Positions 20,789 through 47,834 of a DNA stretch of 64,000 bases are shown here, one piece after another; the stretch's first letter is position 1, and each line of letters begins with the position of its first letter. The notes under the pieces are model-generated. The model was not told the origin of the DNA, did not search any database, and saw nothing but the letters and a program-made list of their open reading frames with translations. Origin of the DNA: Leptasterias polaris (taxonomy: Eukaryota > Echinodermata > Asteroidea > Forcipulatida > Asteriidae); the NCBI GenBank assembly GCA_037783415.1, contig JAZGTN010000047.1, forward strand, positions 1,426,001 through 1,490,000. Reading direction: 5' to 3'. A program made the position numbers and the translations under genes.

Positions 20789-21380
20789 GGTATGCGTGGG
20801 TATAGACAAAATAGCCGACATCATTAGTCAGAGTAATGCACCTCAACATTTGAGATCACACAAAATGCCAGGCAAGCATGGTACCACCATAGCAACAATG
20901 CCACCAAGTGTCTCCATTAGGCAAATATTTAATGCAGGACAGGGTGCCAGACAAAAATGGCCGCCGCATGTAAATTCAGGTCATCTTTATGTACATAGCC
21001 AATGCTCTTATGTTTTTTTTATATTTAATTACGCAAAAAGTGAAAACAAACTGCTCTATAGTTATTTGAATCCACTATATATTTACAATATGCTTTAAAT
21101 TATTAACTGAACAATCTTCCCATCATTTGAAGTATTAGTGCACTGAGTAGCCACACACTGAATTCAACGTTTTCCTTGCTTTTTCCATGAAATAGTTTCT
21201 GATGAAATTCGTGAAGGTAAAATAGGTCAAGAATATTCAAAGGAATTCAGAATCGTTACTTCTTCCCTGTAACAATGAAATTCAACACCGATTTCCTGAA
21301 AATGTGCCTTATTGGAATTTCAATGAAATTTGACTTTTACGTTATTGTTTGTAGGATTTGAAGCTTTGCATGGTGGGAGT
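20789..21380. other. Intergenic, nothing recognised
   Basis: AT-rich with one 136-codon open frame starting in the neighbouring repeat; it shows no protein-like features and I do not call it. Confidence 0.5.
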
Positions 21381-21841
21381 ATAACTAAGAGAGGTTTGCG
21401 GTAACAACCATGTTAAAATCTCTTTTTTGAGTAACTGTTGGTTCTGAAAAGAACCGGTAGTTAACGACTCAACTTGACTTGGGTCTTCTATACCCTCAGT
21501 CTCCTCTAGGTTCCCTCACTCCCCTGTGCTTATCACCAACTGATTCAGTTCAGTGAGCACACACTCCCTACCCACTCCCCTAGGGTTTCAGTATAGGTTT
21601 AGTCCCAGCTCCAGCCTACATGCTTCATTGAGCTAAGCCCAGCTTATCTAGTTCCCGCCTTCGTGCATCACCGAGCCAAGACCAACTCACAGTTAATCAC
21701 CTACAGGCAGTACTTAAGCAGCATCCAGCAACAGAGTCCAGCATTCTCCTGAAGACGATCAGAGCATACTTCTTTTCAGAACCAACAGTTACTCAAAAAA
21801 GAGATTTTAACATGGTGTTACCGCAAACCTCTCTTAGTTAT
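21381..21841. mobile_element. Inverted-repeat element with about 70-bp terminal repeats
   Basis: The left end (TAACTAAGAGAGGTTTGCGG, through AAATCTCTTTTTTGAG and TTGGTTCTGAAAAGAA, 21382-21455) is repeated in reverse complement at 21771-21841 with one indel. The interior is unrelated and noncoding. Parts of its end (ATCAGAGCATACT, CTTTTCAGAACCAACA, ACCGCAAACCT) recur at 30940-31065. Confidence 0.85.
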
Positions 21842-22730
21842 TGTTTGTCTTGTCTTCTCAGTCAAACAATTCAACTATTTATAGCAAATAGTGAACCAGT
21901 TTTCCTTGTCACTTTCTACTAACTCAGGATTGGAAACGGGAAGAAACTTTTCCGGACCGGAGGAAGTGTATCAAACCGAGTCATTTCCTGTGGCTACTAA
22001 GAAAAAACAGTGGCATGGTACCATCAGTCACAAGTAAATGCCCTGTAAATTCGGCTGGTAATCAAGACTTATTCTGTGCTTTGTATGCACATGCTTAAAT
22101 TGAAGCTACAAGTTGCCATGATACCACTCCATAAAGTACAATGAATGGAAGTTTTTCACACTCCATGGTCAGACTGTCCACCATATTACCACTCCAAGAG
22201 TCACCCCAATACATTGTTACGAGTGGACACCATCTTACCACTCTTACATTACAATCATGATTCTTTACTGTGAAAACCATTGGAAAATACTCGCTGAAAT
22301 TGAACAACGTTTCTACATGACCAACAAACCATCTGAAACATTTTGTTACAAGTTTTGACCCAATAAATGTAAAACGAATCGCACGGCAAGTTTTCAACAA
22401 CCATTATTTCAAGTTACAGGAATCAGTGATACCTTGTCGAGGACCTTTTCAAACAGGAAGCACATCTGAGTATAGTAGTTCTCATGGATATATGTTTTAT
22501 ACAATCTTCAAATTTACAGCAAAAGTTACGCGATTGAGGTAATGTTTCAAGCTTTTCAACTAATTCACCGCTAGTTGTATACATTTTGCAGATACATGGC
22601 ATTATTTTTTACCAATCCATTGTGATGATTGGAGCAAACATGTTTATTGAATTACATTGTGATAGGTAGACCTTTAGGCCATAGCAAAATTGGTGGCTAT
22701 AGCTAGGACTACGATTGATGCCATGAACAT
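21842..22730. other. Intergenic, nothing recognised
   Basis: No gene supported. A 101-codon minus frame at 22095-22400 is without recognisable motifs. Confidence 0.5.
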
Positions 22731-23069
22731 CCTATAGACCATGTTACCTTTGTTTACAGAAATGGTGACCGTGTACATTCTACATGTAATGCATTTCCTG
22801 ACGGACAAGACACTACACAGGCCATACGGGAAATTTAAATTTTGTGTCATAATTTTCACATACATTCAAAAGTTACAAAAGCAACAGCTGTACAGATGTC
22901 CCCCCTTTCTTCATATCAAACGTTGAGAAAAATCAGACAGTGCAATCTCCATAAAACATAAGATTGATTGTTTTCTTCCATTGAGCTGTGTACAAACTGT
23001 GCCTGCAGGAAGTCCAGGCTCTGTGGCTCTTTTGTAAACATGTGATGTCACAGGTCACATGGTCTATAC
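22731..23069. mobile_element. MITE family M3 (TATAGACCATGT), copy 2
   Basis: Nearly the same sequence and orientation as 10948-11285, including GTCCCCCCTTTCTTC, CTGCAGGAAGTCCAGGCTC and the terminal ACATGGTCTATA. Two such copies flank an 11-kb interval. Confidence 0.85.
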
Positions 23070-23270
23070 TTCAATGCATAATGATGCGTAAATCTAGCCG
23101 TAGCCGCCAACTCAGACATGGCGTGAGGCTTTGCATGGTGGCATAAGATCATCTGCGTTTCTTATTTATAGCGCATAATATCCTTGTAGCTAGATCAAGG
23201 TGCTGTACAACATTATCATCCCTGTTCATCATGGATGCTTAGACCATTCCTAAAACTATCTCAACTTCCT

Positions 23271-23457
23271 GGGCCCAATGCTTAAGCAGAGAAAATGCTT
23301 AAAACTTTTCAGCTAAGCACAAATAAGCAGGATACCAGTTACAAATTGTACATGTAATATGGTATGTTGGCTGGTGACCTTAATCTGGTAAGCATAATTG
23401 TGTTGTGCTTAGCATCTTTTTGTGCTTAAGCAGCTCTTACTCTATGAAATTGGGCCC
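23271..23457. mobile_element. GGGCCCAATTTC family element
   Basis: It begins GGGCCCAATGCTTAAGC, ends CTATGAAATTGGGCCC and has the family core AGCAGGATACCAGTTACAAA. Confidence 0.75.
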
Positions 23458-23958
23458 TGGGGAGCATACAACCCAGGGTTGAGAGTCATTGCTGAAAAAC
23501 AGGTCTATAAAGGGCAAAACCCCGTTTGTCGTTAGGGGTGGAACATTTACAGAAAGTGTTTGTCGGTTAGAGTAACAGGGAAGGGAATATTATCTACATT
23601 GTAGGGAGTTAAAAATAAAAGTATAGGGTTAAAACATTTTTAGTTTCTGCAACTTTCCCTTTTTAAAGAATAGGTTTTTATGCACACACTTCTAACTCCT
23701 CTTTGGGCAGTGAGCTAATCCATTACATAAACAAATAAACAAGGCATTGAGATGTTCCATTCCTGGAAATAGGGGTGCTTCTAAAAAAACAACAACAAAC
23801 AAAACTAAAACAAGCATTAAAACCACAGAAGACAATAAACGGACTTAGATATACTATCTTTGCATTTTCAACGTTGCTTTAATAAGTCACTGCGGCAAAA
23901 CCTGTCAAAAGACGTTCACAAATCGACCGACGGATGTGGTGGTTCACCTTTTCAGTTC
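23458..23958. other. 3' flank / 3' UTR side of STK38
   Basis: Sequence downstream (minus strand) of the STK38 stop codon. No further coding or clear polyadenylation hexamer stands out close to the stop. It presumably holds the 3' UTR. Confidence 0.4.
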
Positions 23959-39847
<15,889 letters not shown>

Positions 39848-40009
39848 TTCATTCCATCCGAATCATTGATGGTGGTCTCTCTTTCTCCGCAAAATCCTAG
39901 AAATCTGGAAAATTGTAAAAAATCAAACCTAAATAAATTGTCTTTTGCCTCGGACCTTCCGATGTAAATTTCTACTCGCAGATTTCAAGAGACTGTGCCT
40001 GTCACCAAG

Positions 40010-40140
40010 GCTAACAAGGGGGAACAAGGCTGACCTGCGGCACCAAGGCTGACCTGCGGCACCAAGGCTGACCTGCGGCACCAAGGCTGACCTGCGGCAC
40101 CAAGGCTGACCAGGGGCACAAAGGCTGGCCGAGGGCATGC
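40010..40140. repeat. 19-bp tandem repeat upstream of STK38 exon 1
   Basis: GCACCAAGGCTGACCTGCG is repeated about five times with diverged flanking units (AACAAGGGGG, AGGGGCACAAAGGCTGG). Confidence 0.95.
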
Positions 40141-40143
40141 CAG

Positions 40144-41008
40144 GGGCCCAACTTTACAGCTCTGCTTACCGCAGACTTCTGCGCTTACGACCCAAAGGAA
40201 TGACATGCTTTACAGGGCGCCCTTAAGCACAGAATTCAGCAGTGTTTCTCTGCTGTGGTAAGCATCATTATTTCGTGCTTAAGCAGCTCTATGAAATTGG
40301 GACCAGGGCCCAATTTCATAGAGCTGCTTAAGCACAAAAAGTAGCTAAGCACAACAAAATTTCACTTACCAGAATAAGGTTACCAGCCAAACTACCATGT
40401 CACATGTACAATTTTTGACTGGTATCCTGCTCATTTCTGCTTAGCAGACAATTGTTAAGCAATACTTTCTGCTTAAGCAGCTCTTTGAAATTGGGCCCTG
40501 AGCTGCTTAAGCAGGAAATATTGCTTAAAAATGCTAAGCAAAAAGGAGCAGGATACCAGTCATAAATTGTACATGTGACATGGTGTTGTGGCTGGTAACC
40601 TTATTCTGGTAAGCATCATTATTTTGTCCTCGGCTACTTTTTGTGCTTAGGCAGCTCTATGAAATTGGGACCAAGTGCTTAAGAATGATTTTACCGGCGC
40701 AGGGTTGGTCCCAATTTGAGCCACAAATACGGGATCCACATTTTGGAAGATTTGATTTAGAGTTGGGGGTCTTGCCACACGAGCAAGTGTTCACAGGCAA
40801 CTTTACAACCATGCACAGGGCCCCTTTTCATAAAGCTGTTAAGCAGAAAATACTGCTTAGCAAATTTCTATGCTAAGCAAATGAGTTGGGGACCAGTCAC
40901 AACAATGTAAACTTTATGGAGTTTTGGCAGGTAACCAGTTTCTGCTAAGCAATATTTTTCTGTGCTTAGCAAGTTTTTGTGCTTACATGCTTTATGAAAT
41001 TGGGCCCT
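40144..41008. mobile_element. Cluster of four GGGCCCAATTTC elements
   Basis: Adjoining copies lie at 40144-40290, 40306-40498, 40499-40672 and 40818-41007. Each has inverted AATTTCATAGAGCTGCTTAAG-type ends and an AGCAGGATACCAGTCA core. Head-to-tail clustering 0.3-1.2 kb upstream of the STK38 start suggests insertion into, or local duplication of, earlier copies. Confidence 0.8.
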
Positions 41009-41812
41009 GTATGCAATGGATCACAGTAGCAAAAGAAATGAGCTTTTTTCCATCCTATCCGCAATAAATTTTTTTTCTTCAAATTGAAACAAGTAGTAAG
41101 TGCTTTTGTTTTTGGAGATTGCCTGGAATGGCTTTCTGTAAAAAGCTACACACATGTACATGTACATGGATAACATGGCCAAACATTAATAACAAAGTAC
41201 AATGATCCTTCCTCAATGGTACCCCACGAACAGGCAAACAGTTTTCAGTAAACCATTCAAAGGGGGCCGTTCAAAAGGTGACGGTCAATGGAAAAATTAC
41301 ACTGTGTCCAAATCAAGTGACTTTGGCTACGGCTACAGCTGTAACAACAAAGTTGGAGAATAGGACTTTGGCATTCAGGCCTTAGCCACTCCAAAAGCCA
41401 TCAGCTTTATGGTTACAGTTTGATTTAGGCGTACATACATGATCCACAGTATTTCCAGATCTGCGGATCCTTCTGTATTAAGTCTAATGCTCAGAGGTAC
41501 AGCACCTTGGGTAGATCCAACTGGACAGCCTGTCTGTATTTTTTCTGACCACAGACGTTTATAAACAATCAACTCACAGGAACCATGGGCTTGTATTGTA
41601 AACCTGTGCAGGAAACAGTGGGCATGGCTTATGAACATCACTGTCTGCTATTGTTGTAGGAATACATGTTTGTTTATTTGGAATCTATTGAGGACACCTT
41701 TGTTTATCCGCTTGAGTCAAAAGAGCCTTGTCATTGTATATTCTAAACGTCCAAGTTATAAATATATGCTGGAAGGATCCCATTCCCTTCCTACATGTAC
41801 ATGTACATGTAT
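41009..41812. other. Upstream STK38 flank or intron, nothing recognised
   Basis: Contains ACATGT runs near 41155 and 41795 and no gene signal. A 5' UTR exon of STK38 may lie anywhere upstream of 39897 and was not located. Confidence 0.45.
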
Positions 41813-42209
41813 CAGGGCTCGAATTTTACACTGGACCACAGGCCCGAGGCCAGTAATTTTGGTGTTGGGCCAGTAACTTTATGACCTAACAAGTCCAATG
41901 GTCTTGTGTTTTTCAATTGAATAACAGAAAAAAATTATGTTCAAGTGTTGACTTTGGGTCTGATAGTGATAAACTATCTTTCAATTCTAGGAGTGATCAA
42001 GGTAATACCATTAAGACATGAGATCAATCTTCTCTTACTTGTCTCAGTTCGGGTTCATATAAAAGCAGTCAAGTGCATGTTAAACTGTGTCAGCAATTTT
42101 TTATTTTCACATTTTGAATCTGGTCTTTAAAATAAATGTCTGGTCCAGTAAAGATTTTGAGCTACAAGCCCTGTAGTCTTGTGGATTTTCTCCCCAAATT
42201 CGAGCCCTG
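41813..42209 (-). mobile_element. CAGGGCTCGAATTT element, intact copy
   Basis: A 397-bp copy with inverted CAGGGCTCGAATTT ends; ATGTAT lies on both sides (one base offset on the right). The interior is in reverse orientation relative to 52844-53222. Confidence 0.85.
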
Positions 42210-42424
42210 AATGTATATTAAATCAAATAAACAAACGAAAGAAAAAGAAAAAGAACCCAGTTGGCCAAGATCGGCAATTTCAATCCTGATTAAACTTCAA
42301 AGTTGTTTGTTTTTAAAAGCCAGAAAAAGCCAGTGAAAACTACTGATGTTGGAGAGTTTTGATCTAACATATCTGGTTCATTTCAGGCATTACTTTGTTC
42401 TTCAGTTTATAGATTGTATTATGA

Positions 42425-42493
42425 AGCCAATCAATATTTGACCAATCAATTCAGCCAATCAATATTTGACCAATCAATTCAGCCAATCAATTA
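42425..42493. repeat. 28-bp tandem repeat carrying five CCAAT boxes
   Basis: GCCAATCAATATTTGACC plus AATCAATTCA is repeated about two and a half times, placing CCAAT five times within 70 bp. Confidence 0.85.
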
Positions 42494-42903
42494 ACATTGA
42501 CCATTCTGAATGGCCCCTAAAACAGAATATTTTTAGCCTTCGAAGAAAGACTCTGCTAGGGTCGAAATGTCAGGCCACTATCTATTGTTTGCCATTATAG
42601 TAGTTATACCATGTTCTTTTGGTTGGTAAGCAGTGTGCATTGTTCTATTTTCTCAGAATATTTTTGACAATCTGGCCCAATTTCATGCCTCTTCCAAGTG
42701 TGGAATTCTGCACCTTTGGCCACCCTTTTCTGCTTACAGCGATAACAAATTGCCTTTCCCTTACAAGAACAAAGTATCGGGGCTGTCAAGCTGCAGTTTG
42801 CTTACAACAAAAAATCAGCAATAATTTTAGTTAAAGGCAATGTATATATACCTTTGGTTTTTGGAACCCTTCGATTGTTTTAATCCTACATACATGTAAA
42901 TGT

Positions 42904-43031
42904 AGATAGACCATGTGACCTGTGACATCACATGCTTACAAAAGAACCACAGAGCCTGGACTTCCTGCAGGCACAGTTTGTATGCAGCTCAATGGAAGAA
43001 AACAACAAATCTTATATTTTATGGAGATTGC
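42904..43031 (-). mobile_element. MITE family M3, truncated inverted copy
   Basis: It begins ATAGACCATGTGACCTGTG and follows the reverse of 10948-11285 as far as TTATGGAGATTG, where a long G run begins. Confidence 0.8.
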
Positions 43032-43060
43032 GGGGGGGGGGGGGGGACCAGGGGGGGAAC
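43032..43060 (+). repeat. G-run tract
   Basis: A run of about fifteen Gs followed by ACCAGGGGGGG interrupts the M3 copy; it could form a G-quadruplex. Confidence 0.85.
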
Positions 43061-43099
43061 CAAGGCTAGTAAAAAGTTGAAAAGTCAGTAGTGTAATGG

Positions 43100-43670
43100 T
43101 TGTAACTTGTTGCCACCCAGGTTTATTCTCCACTGGGGTGATAAAACATATTTGTTCGATCAACCACTAAACCTACAGTAGCATCAAGGATGTTACACCT
43201 TGGGTAAAATACACTGAAACAAAACTTCAGATCTACATCAGGATATAGATGTCAACAAATCCTGGGAAACGTAGAGATTAAATTTCAGATTATACCCTGG
43301 ACATTTTTTATTTAAGGGTAATCCCAACATAACAAGTTTCAACTCTCTGCAGATCATGATTGAATACCTGTGATTTACAGTACAGTGCGCCTTTAACAGC
43401 TTGCACAAGAGCCATTTTGGCAGTGTTTCTCTGCTGTGGCATAACCATTCTTTTTTTTCCCGGGCAGGGACATAATTTATTTTTATATTTTAAGATTTTT
43501 TTTGTTGTTGGCCTATTTATGTACTTTAATATATATACTCTTTGATTAGTTATTTGTTTCTTTTATTTAACTTACATTTATATATTTACAGTATTAATTT
43601 ATCAATTATTTTTTTCTGGGGGGTGGGGGTGTTTGCCATTTAATGTATCAAATTATTCATTAAAGCATTT
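43100..43670. other. Unassigned intergenic DNA
   Basis: AT-rich; no gene or repeat matched. Confidence 0.5.
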
Positions 43671-43812
43671 GGTTGGGGAAGGGCAAGGAAGAGGGAAGGG
43701 CAAGGAAGAGGGAAGGGCAAGGAAGGGGGAAGGGCAAGGAAGGGGGAAGGGCAAGGAAGGGGGAAGGGCAAGGAAGGGCAAGGAAGGGCAAGGAAGGGGG
43801 AAGGGAAAGGGA
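43671..43812 (+). repeat. Purine-rich GGGCAAGGAAGGGGGAA array
   Basis: About nine units of 10-16 bp composed of G and A with one C per unit, almost purely purine on the plus strand. The open frames through it (RKGEGQGRGKG-type) are low-complexity artefacts. Confidence 0.95.
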
Positions 43813-44376
43813 TCTGAGCAGGGGGAATACCCCCCCCCCCCCATTCCATCCTCTGATTACACCACTGTACATGTTTCTAGGTTAAAAGGTTGAACAATTT
43901 TTACTCTGCAAAGCTGAATAAAATGAATAACTTAGGCAAATAAAATTGAAACATAATAACAAAGCAAAATATTTCTATTTTACTGGGTCACTTGAAGTAC
44001 ACTACATGTTGTGGTTGATGTTTGTGGAGTGTACAGTGGGGCCTACTTTGTATTGTCAACTGTGATGAAGGTTCGGAGTGACAGGTGACTTCAAAGTCTA
44101 ACGTGTCATGTGATCTTCTCAATAGTGTCAATCATACCCTGCAAGTATTTACCAAGACACTGTGACACGTCTTCTATAATTACTTTGCTGCCTGACAGCG
44201 ATCTGCTTTCATTCATGCAGTGTAATATTGTGATATTAAGCAAACATGTAGTTCATTAAAATACTCATTATTATTCAGGCATAATATTTGGTCCTTGGGA
44301 AACAAAGTAGGAACATTCCTTTGAGTACAAGGGCTGACCTACATGTACAATATATACACATGACTTTTCAGGCTAT
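43813..44376. other. Unassigned intergenic DNA
   Basis: A C14 run at 43831-43844 is followed by AT-rich DNA with no gene signal. Confidence 0.5.
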
Positions 44377-44596
44377 TTAACCCTACTACTCTTGGTAACA
44401 TTTTCCAGTGAGTTGACCAACCATTTGAAACCATTCAACTGCACTGGTTGTGTATGATGGCACAACTGTGCACATAACATGTGTGTACTGTGTAGATGCA
44501 TTTACCACATGATATTACATTGCAGGCTGGCATAGTTTATCTACCATTCAAAACCACAGTGGATGATATTGAATGGTCAGACAGTAGAAGGGTTAA
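44377..44596 (-). mobile_element. TTAACCCT inverted-repeat element, copy 2
   Basis: Reverse copy of 6712-6919 with both TTAA ends, sharing TGGTAACATTTTCCAGTGAG and CAGACAGTAGAAGGGTTAA. Confidence 0.85.
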
Positions 44597-44670
44597 TCAA
44601 GAAGAAATCTGATTTAATAATAAAGTAATAAGAATATGTACAGTTCTTATAGTGTCTCATCAAAGCGCTC

Positions 44671-45603
44671 AGTACATGTACAGATCTTCGTTTTTGAGGA
44701 GCGCGATCGCGCTCGCGCTCCTACCGCGCTCCTGGGTCTGTCTTCACGTGCGCGATCGACAGCGCTCCTCGATCATTATGGTGTATTTTATTTATAATTC
44801 TACCGTAACAAGGCAGATAAATAACATTGGTTATGTAAACGTTGGCACAGCCCACACATAAGAAAACGTTTTTTGTTTTGGGTTTATTTTTTACGTCCGT
44901 GAAAAACACGAAACGCTTTTGCCTCCATTGTACACAACGCACTGGCCTATTTGAACATAACTCATGACGACTGTGATGTAGGAATACTTTGCTTGTCACT
45001 AGTATTGAGAATTTTGTAACAAAAACATGTTGCGCACAGTGCGATTGTGGTCAAATTCTCCCTACCCATGACACTTATTTTCGGGATCGCAGAATGCACG
45101 TGTGCACCTCGGTGGCCGAGCGCCTTGGATTTAATATCGCCCATAAGTTATCACGGAAATTTGGCCAGCGGTTAAAAAATTTCGCATGCGATATGCGCAA
45201 AGGACTATGGGGCGATTTTATGCACAAAATGTAAACACAGTCACATCGTCATAACGTGCGTTTGTAAGTAGGGCATGATTCAACTCACGAATGCATCGAC
45301 TCATCTTTATTGAGGGATTATAGTAAGTTACGTAGTAGGTGGAAACTGTGATTGAAATTGTCATTAATTGTGGGCTGCTTTTAGAGTTATCCTTTGTTTT
45401 TTATCTATAATTTCTCTTGACAAAATTATTGTATATTTTAGTAATCATAAACTGAATATATGCTGTTACACAAGTCAAACAAATTGAGCTCCTGGACAAT
45501 CTAAGAAGAGTGATTTGAGGAGCTCAAATTGAGCTCCTGAGTATTCTCAGGAGAGCGATTAAAAGAGCTCCTTGTATTTCTATAAACGAAGGTCTGCATG
45601 TAC
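44671..45603. mobile_element. 0.93-kb inverted-repeat element with AGGAGC/GCTCCT hairpins
   Basis: The left end AGTACATGTACAGATCTTCG and right end CGAAGGTCTGCATGTACT are inverted repeats with small differences. Next to each lies a set of GAGGAGC/GCTCCT palindromes with CGATCGCG (left) or TTGAGCTCCTG (right). The interior is noncoding as far as I can see; no target duplication is obvious. Confidence 0.7.
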
Positions 45604-45639
45604 TTTATGTATCTGTTTTCCTGCAAGGTATGCAGAGCT

Positions 45640-45830
45640 ACGTTTGAGGTATGAGACCTATTCCTTTACAAAGCACCAATGGTTTAAGGTGCTGTGGCAA
45701 AATATGCAGCCAATCAAATCAGAAACACCGGGGCGAACCCATTCTGTTTAAAATAAGTGCACTGGGGTTCTTTTACACAACACACAGGACCTACAGCTTT
45801 ACATCCCATCCGACAGTCAGCGCGCAGCCT
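45640..45830. repeat. Retroposon-like fragment
   Basis: ACACCGGGGCGAACCC, GGGGTTCTTTTACACAAC and GCTTTACATCCCATCCGA resemble sequence that commonly accompanies SINE/LINE tails in marine invertebrates (recollection, not searched). CAGTCAGCGCGCAGCCTA is shared in inverse with 48940-48957. Confidence 0.45.
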
Positions 45831-46600
45831 ACTGACAAGTGCTTCCGTTTACTTGCTACGTATGCATGGCCGTTGGAGTTATGCATACGTAATGAGCTTC
45901 GACGTCCCATTTTAAAAAATCATTTAAAACACGATAATGAATTTGTAAAATTTGTAGAAGTATATACGAACATCAACGATGATTGAAATTTACATTCTAA
46001 TTCATAAAATGATTTTTGTGCAAATTAAAACGAGAGATTTTTGAACGAGAACAAAGACATGAATGTCAGGGAAAAAAGGTCAACGAAAAAGGCGTATTTT
46101 TTCCTTTTGTCGATAGCCGGCAGAAACTACTTACACATTGATGTGTAGATTAACTATTCATCTTTCCCCGAAAAGTCATAATATATCGTGAGACTTCGTG
46201 AAACAGTCAAGAGCACTTTAAAAACTCCACAATTTCAAGCCTCTGAATTCACGTTGAAATCCACAAGACGAAGCCATGTTTGTTACCAGAGCGTGAATCT
46301 TATTGGTCATCGCCGAGAATAAACATACATATTGTCCAATCACATATCGCGTCAGTCCACTGACCCCGGTATTGGTAACCAACTTACAGACGTGTAACAC
46401 AATGAGAAAGGAAGGACCACATGCTGTTACCAGACTACTTTTTGTGGTTTGTTTTTTGTGGGCGGGGGGGGGCGGGGGGAGGGGAATCTAGAAATGACAA
46501 TGCATGTAGTTATTTCTGTTATTGACACGCAACATATTAAAGGAAAAATAGTCAGAGTTCAATTTTGATAACTTGTTGTGAACGACATTTTATTCCTTCT
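45831..46600. other. Unassigned intergenic DNA with CCAAT pair
   Basis: Two opposed CCAAT boxes (ATTGGTCATC near 46300 and GTCCAATCAC near 46335) and several CpGs could mark a promoter, but no exon is tied to it. A G-rich tract, GGGCGGGGGGGGGCGGGGGG, is at 46460-46485. Confidence 0.3.
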
Positions 46601-46937
46601 TTTGCTTTATTTCATCCACAAAAATAAATACAACAGGCAGCTGCATTATCAACACAAAATATGTTACCCACAGAGTTATAAAAAGTAAAAATTGTAGGAG
46701 TATATAAAATGACAATTATTATATTTAAACAAACTCAATGTAGTGTAAATAATAGCATAAGTTGTATAATACTCAATAGGCAGCTGCAATGACACAAAAA
46801 ATACATTTTTGTTTATAAAAAGTAATATTCCAAAAATAATTGACATGGAATAAGTACATATAAAAAACTGTTGTCAGCAGTTTTTAAAGAAAAACAATAG
46901 TAAGGCACAGAAATCTAACAGATAAAAACATCTGTTT

Positions 46938-47330
46938 TAGAACTTTAACCCATATATATTTGGAATGTTTTTCTTTTAAAAAAGTGGTGTGACGCTAATT
47001 TTAAATATTACTTTTATCATGAATCACAACAAATTTCCAGTTAAAAATGGCAAGCTGGAAATTCTAAATATGGTTAAGTCCTGAGTTAAATACAAAACAA
47101 TATGTGGCATGTTCAACAATTTTTATTTGCACCCAAATGCAAAGTTTATAGGATGACATGTTTCATAACCCGTATATATACAATTGGAAATGTTTTAAAA
47201 GTAAATAAGTAACAACGTGGGGTAACATTTATTTGAAATATTACATTCATCGTGAGTCACCCCAAGTTACACGTCAACTCAAAAATGGCAAGCTGGAAAT
47301 AAAAACTGTGGTTATACAAAATAAATTATA
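46938..47330. repeat. Two diverged direct repeats, about 235 bp apart
   Basis: AACCCATATATATTTGGAATG and AACCCGTATATATACAATTGG, then AAAATGGCAAGCTGGAAAT in both (47046 and 47284), show an old tandem duplication in the 3' flank of the SGNH-like gene. Confidence 0.7.
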
Positions 47331-47551
47331 TTGCTGTTAAAAAGAATATCATAAAACTAAGACCCGAGTTGAATAAAATAAACACCAACAATATTCTTAA
47401 AGGCAATAGTAAAATACAATGATATGTTTATAAGCTTACATATGTACATGTACACATCCCACATATTTATAAGGATCACACGGTTTGTTTTACTTGCTCA
47501 CACTTATAAAGTAGTGTGACAATTATGAAAGTGAAAAGACGTGATATTTTT

Positions 47552-47834
47552 CTACTTTATAAGGCCTCTATCAAAAACAAAATGGAGAACACTATTGCAT
47601 AAATCGTTAGTTCCAATGTGGACGACAACAACATGCGGTTGCTTAGATTCAGGAACATGTGCACCATGCACCAAACCTCTCAAATAGCCTATTAAACGTG
47701 GGACTGTACACCCTGGCTTGGTTTCGACTTCGGGGAAATACCAATCGCTGTGGAGATTTTGTGGCAAATATCTTGTTAAAGAATCTCCAATTATTTTTAC
47801 TCTGAACCATGGCAGATCATCTTGACTGGTGGGC
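47552..47834 (-). CDS. SGNH-like exon 2
   Basis: Carries all recognised motifs (GDSL-type Ser21, GTND Asn79). The frame remains open upstream of the acceptor through intronic sequence as far as 47947, but that extension reads as low-quality sequence (FIFFHPNLHHR) and ends at the acceptor's pyrimidine tract. Confidence 0.6.

Noticed and set aside
43633..43893. Gly/Lys/Glu-rich and Pro-rich frames
   Set aside because: Low-complexity translation of a purine repeat; no other evidence.
45651..45986. 111-codon plus-strand frame
   Set aside because: Overlaps a retroposon-like fragment and shows no domain.
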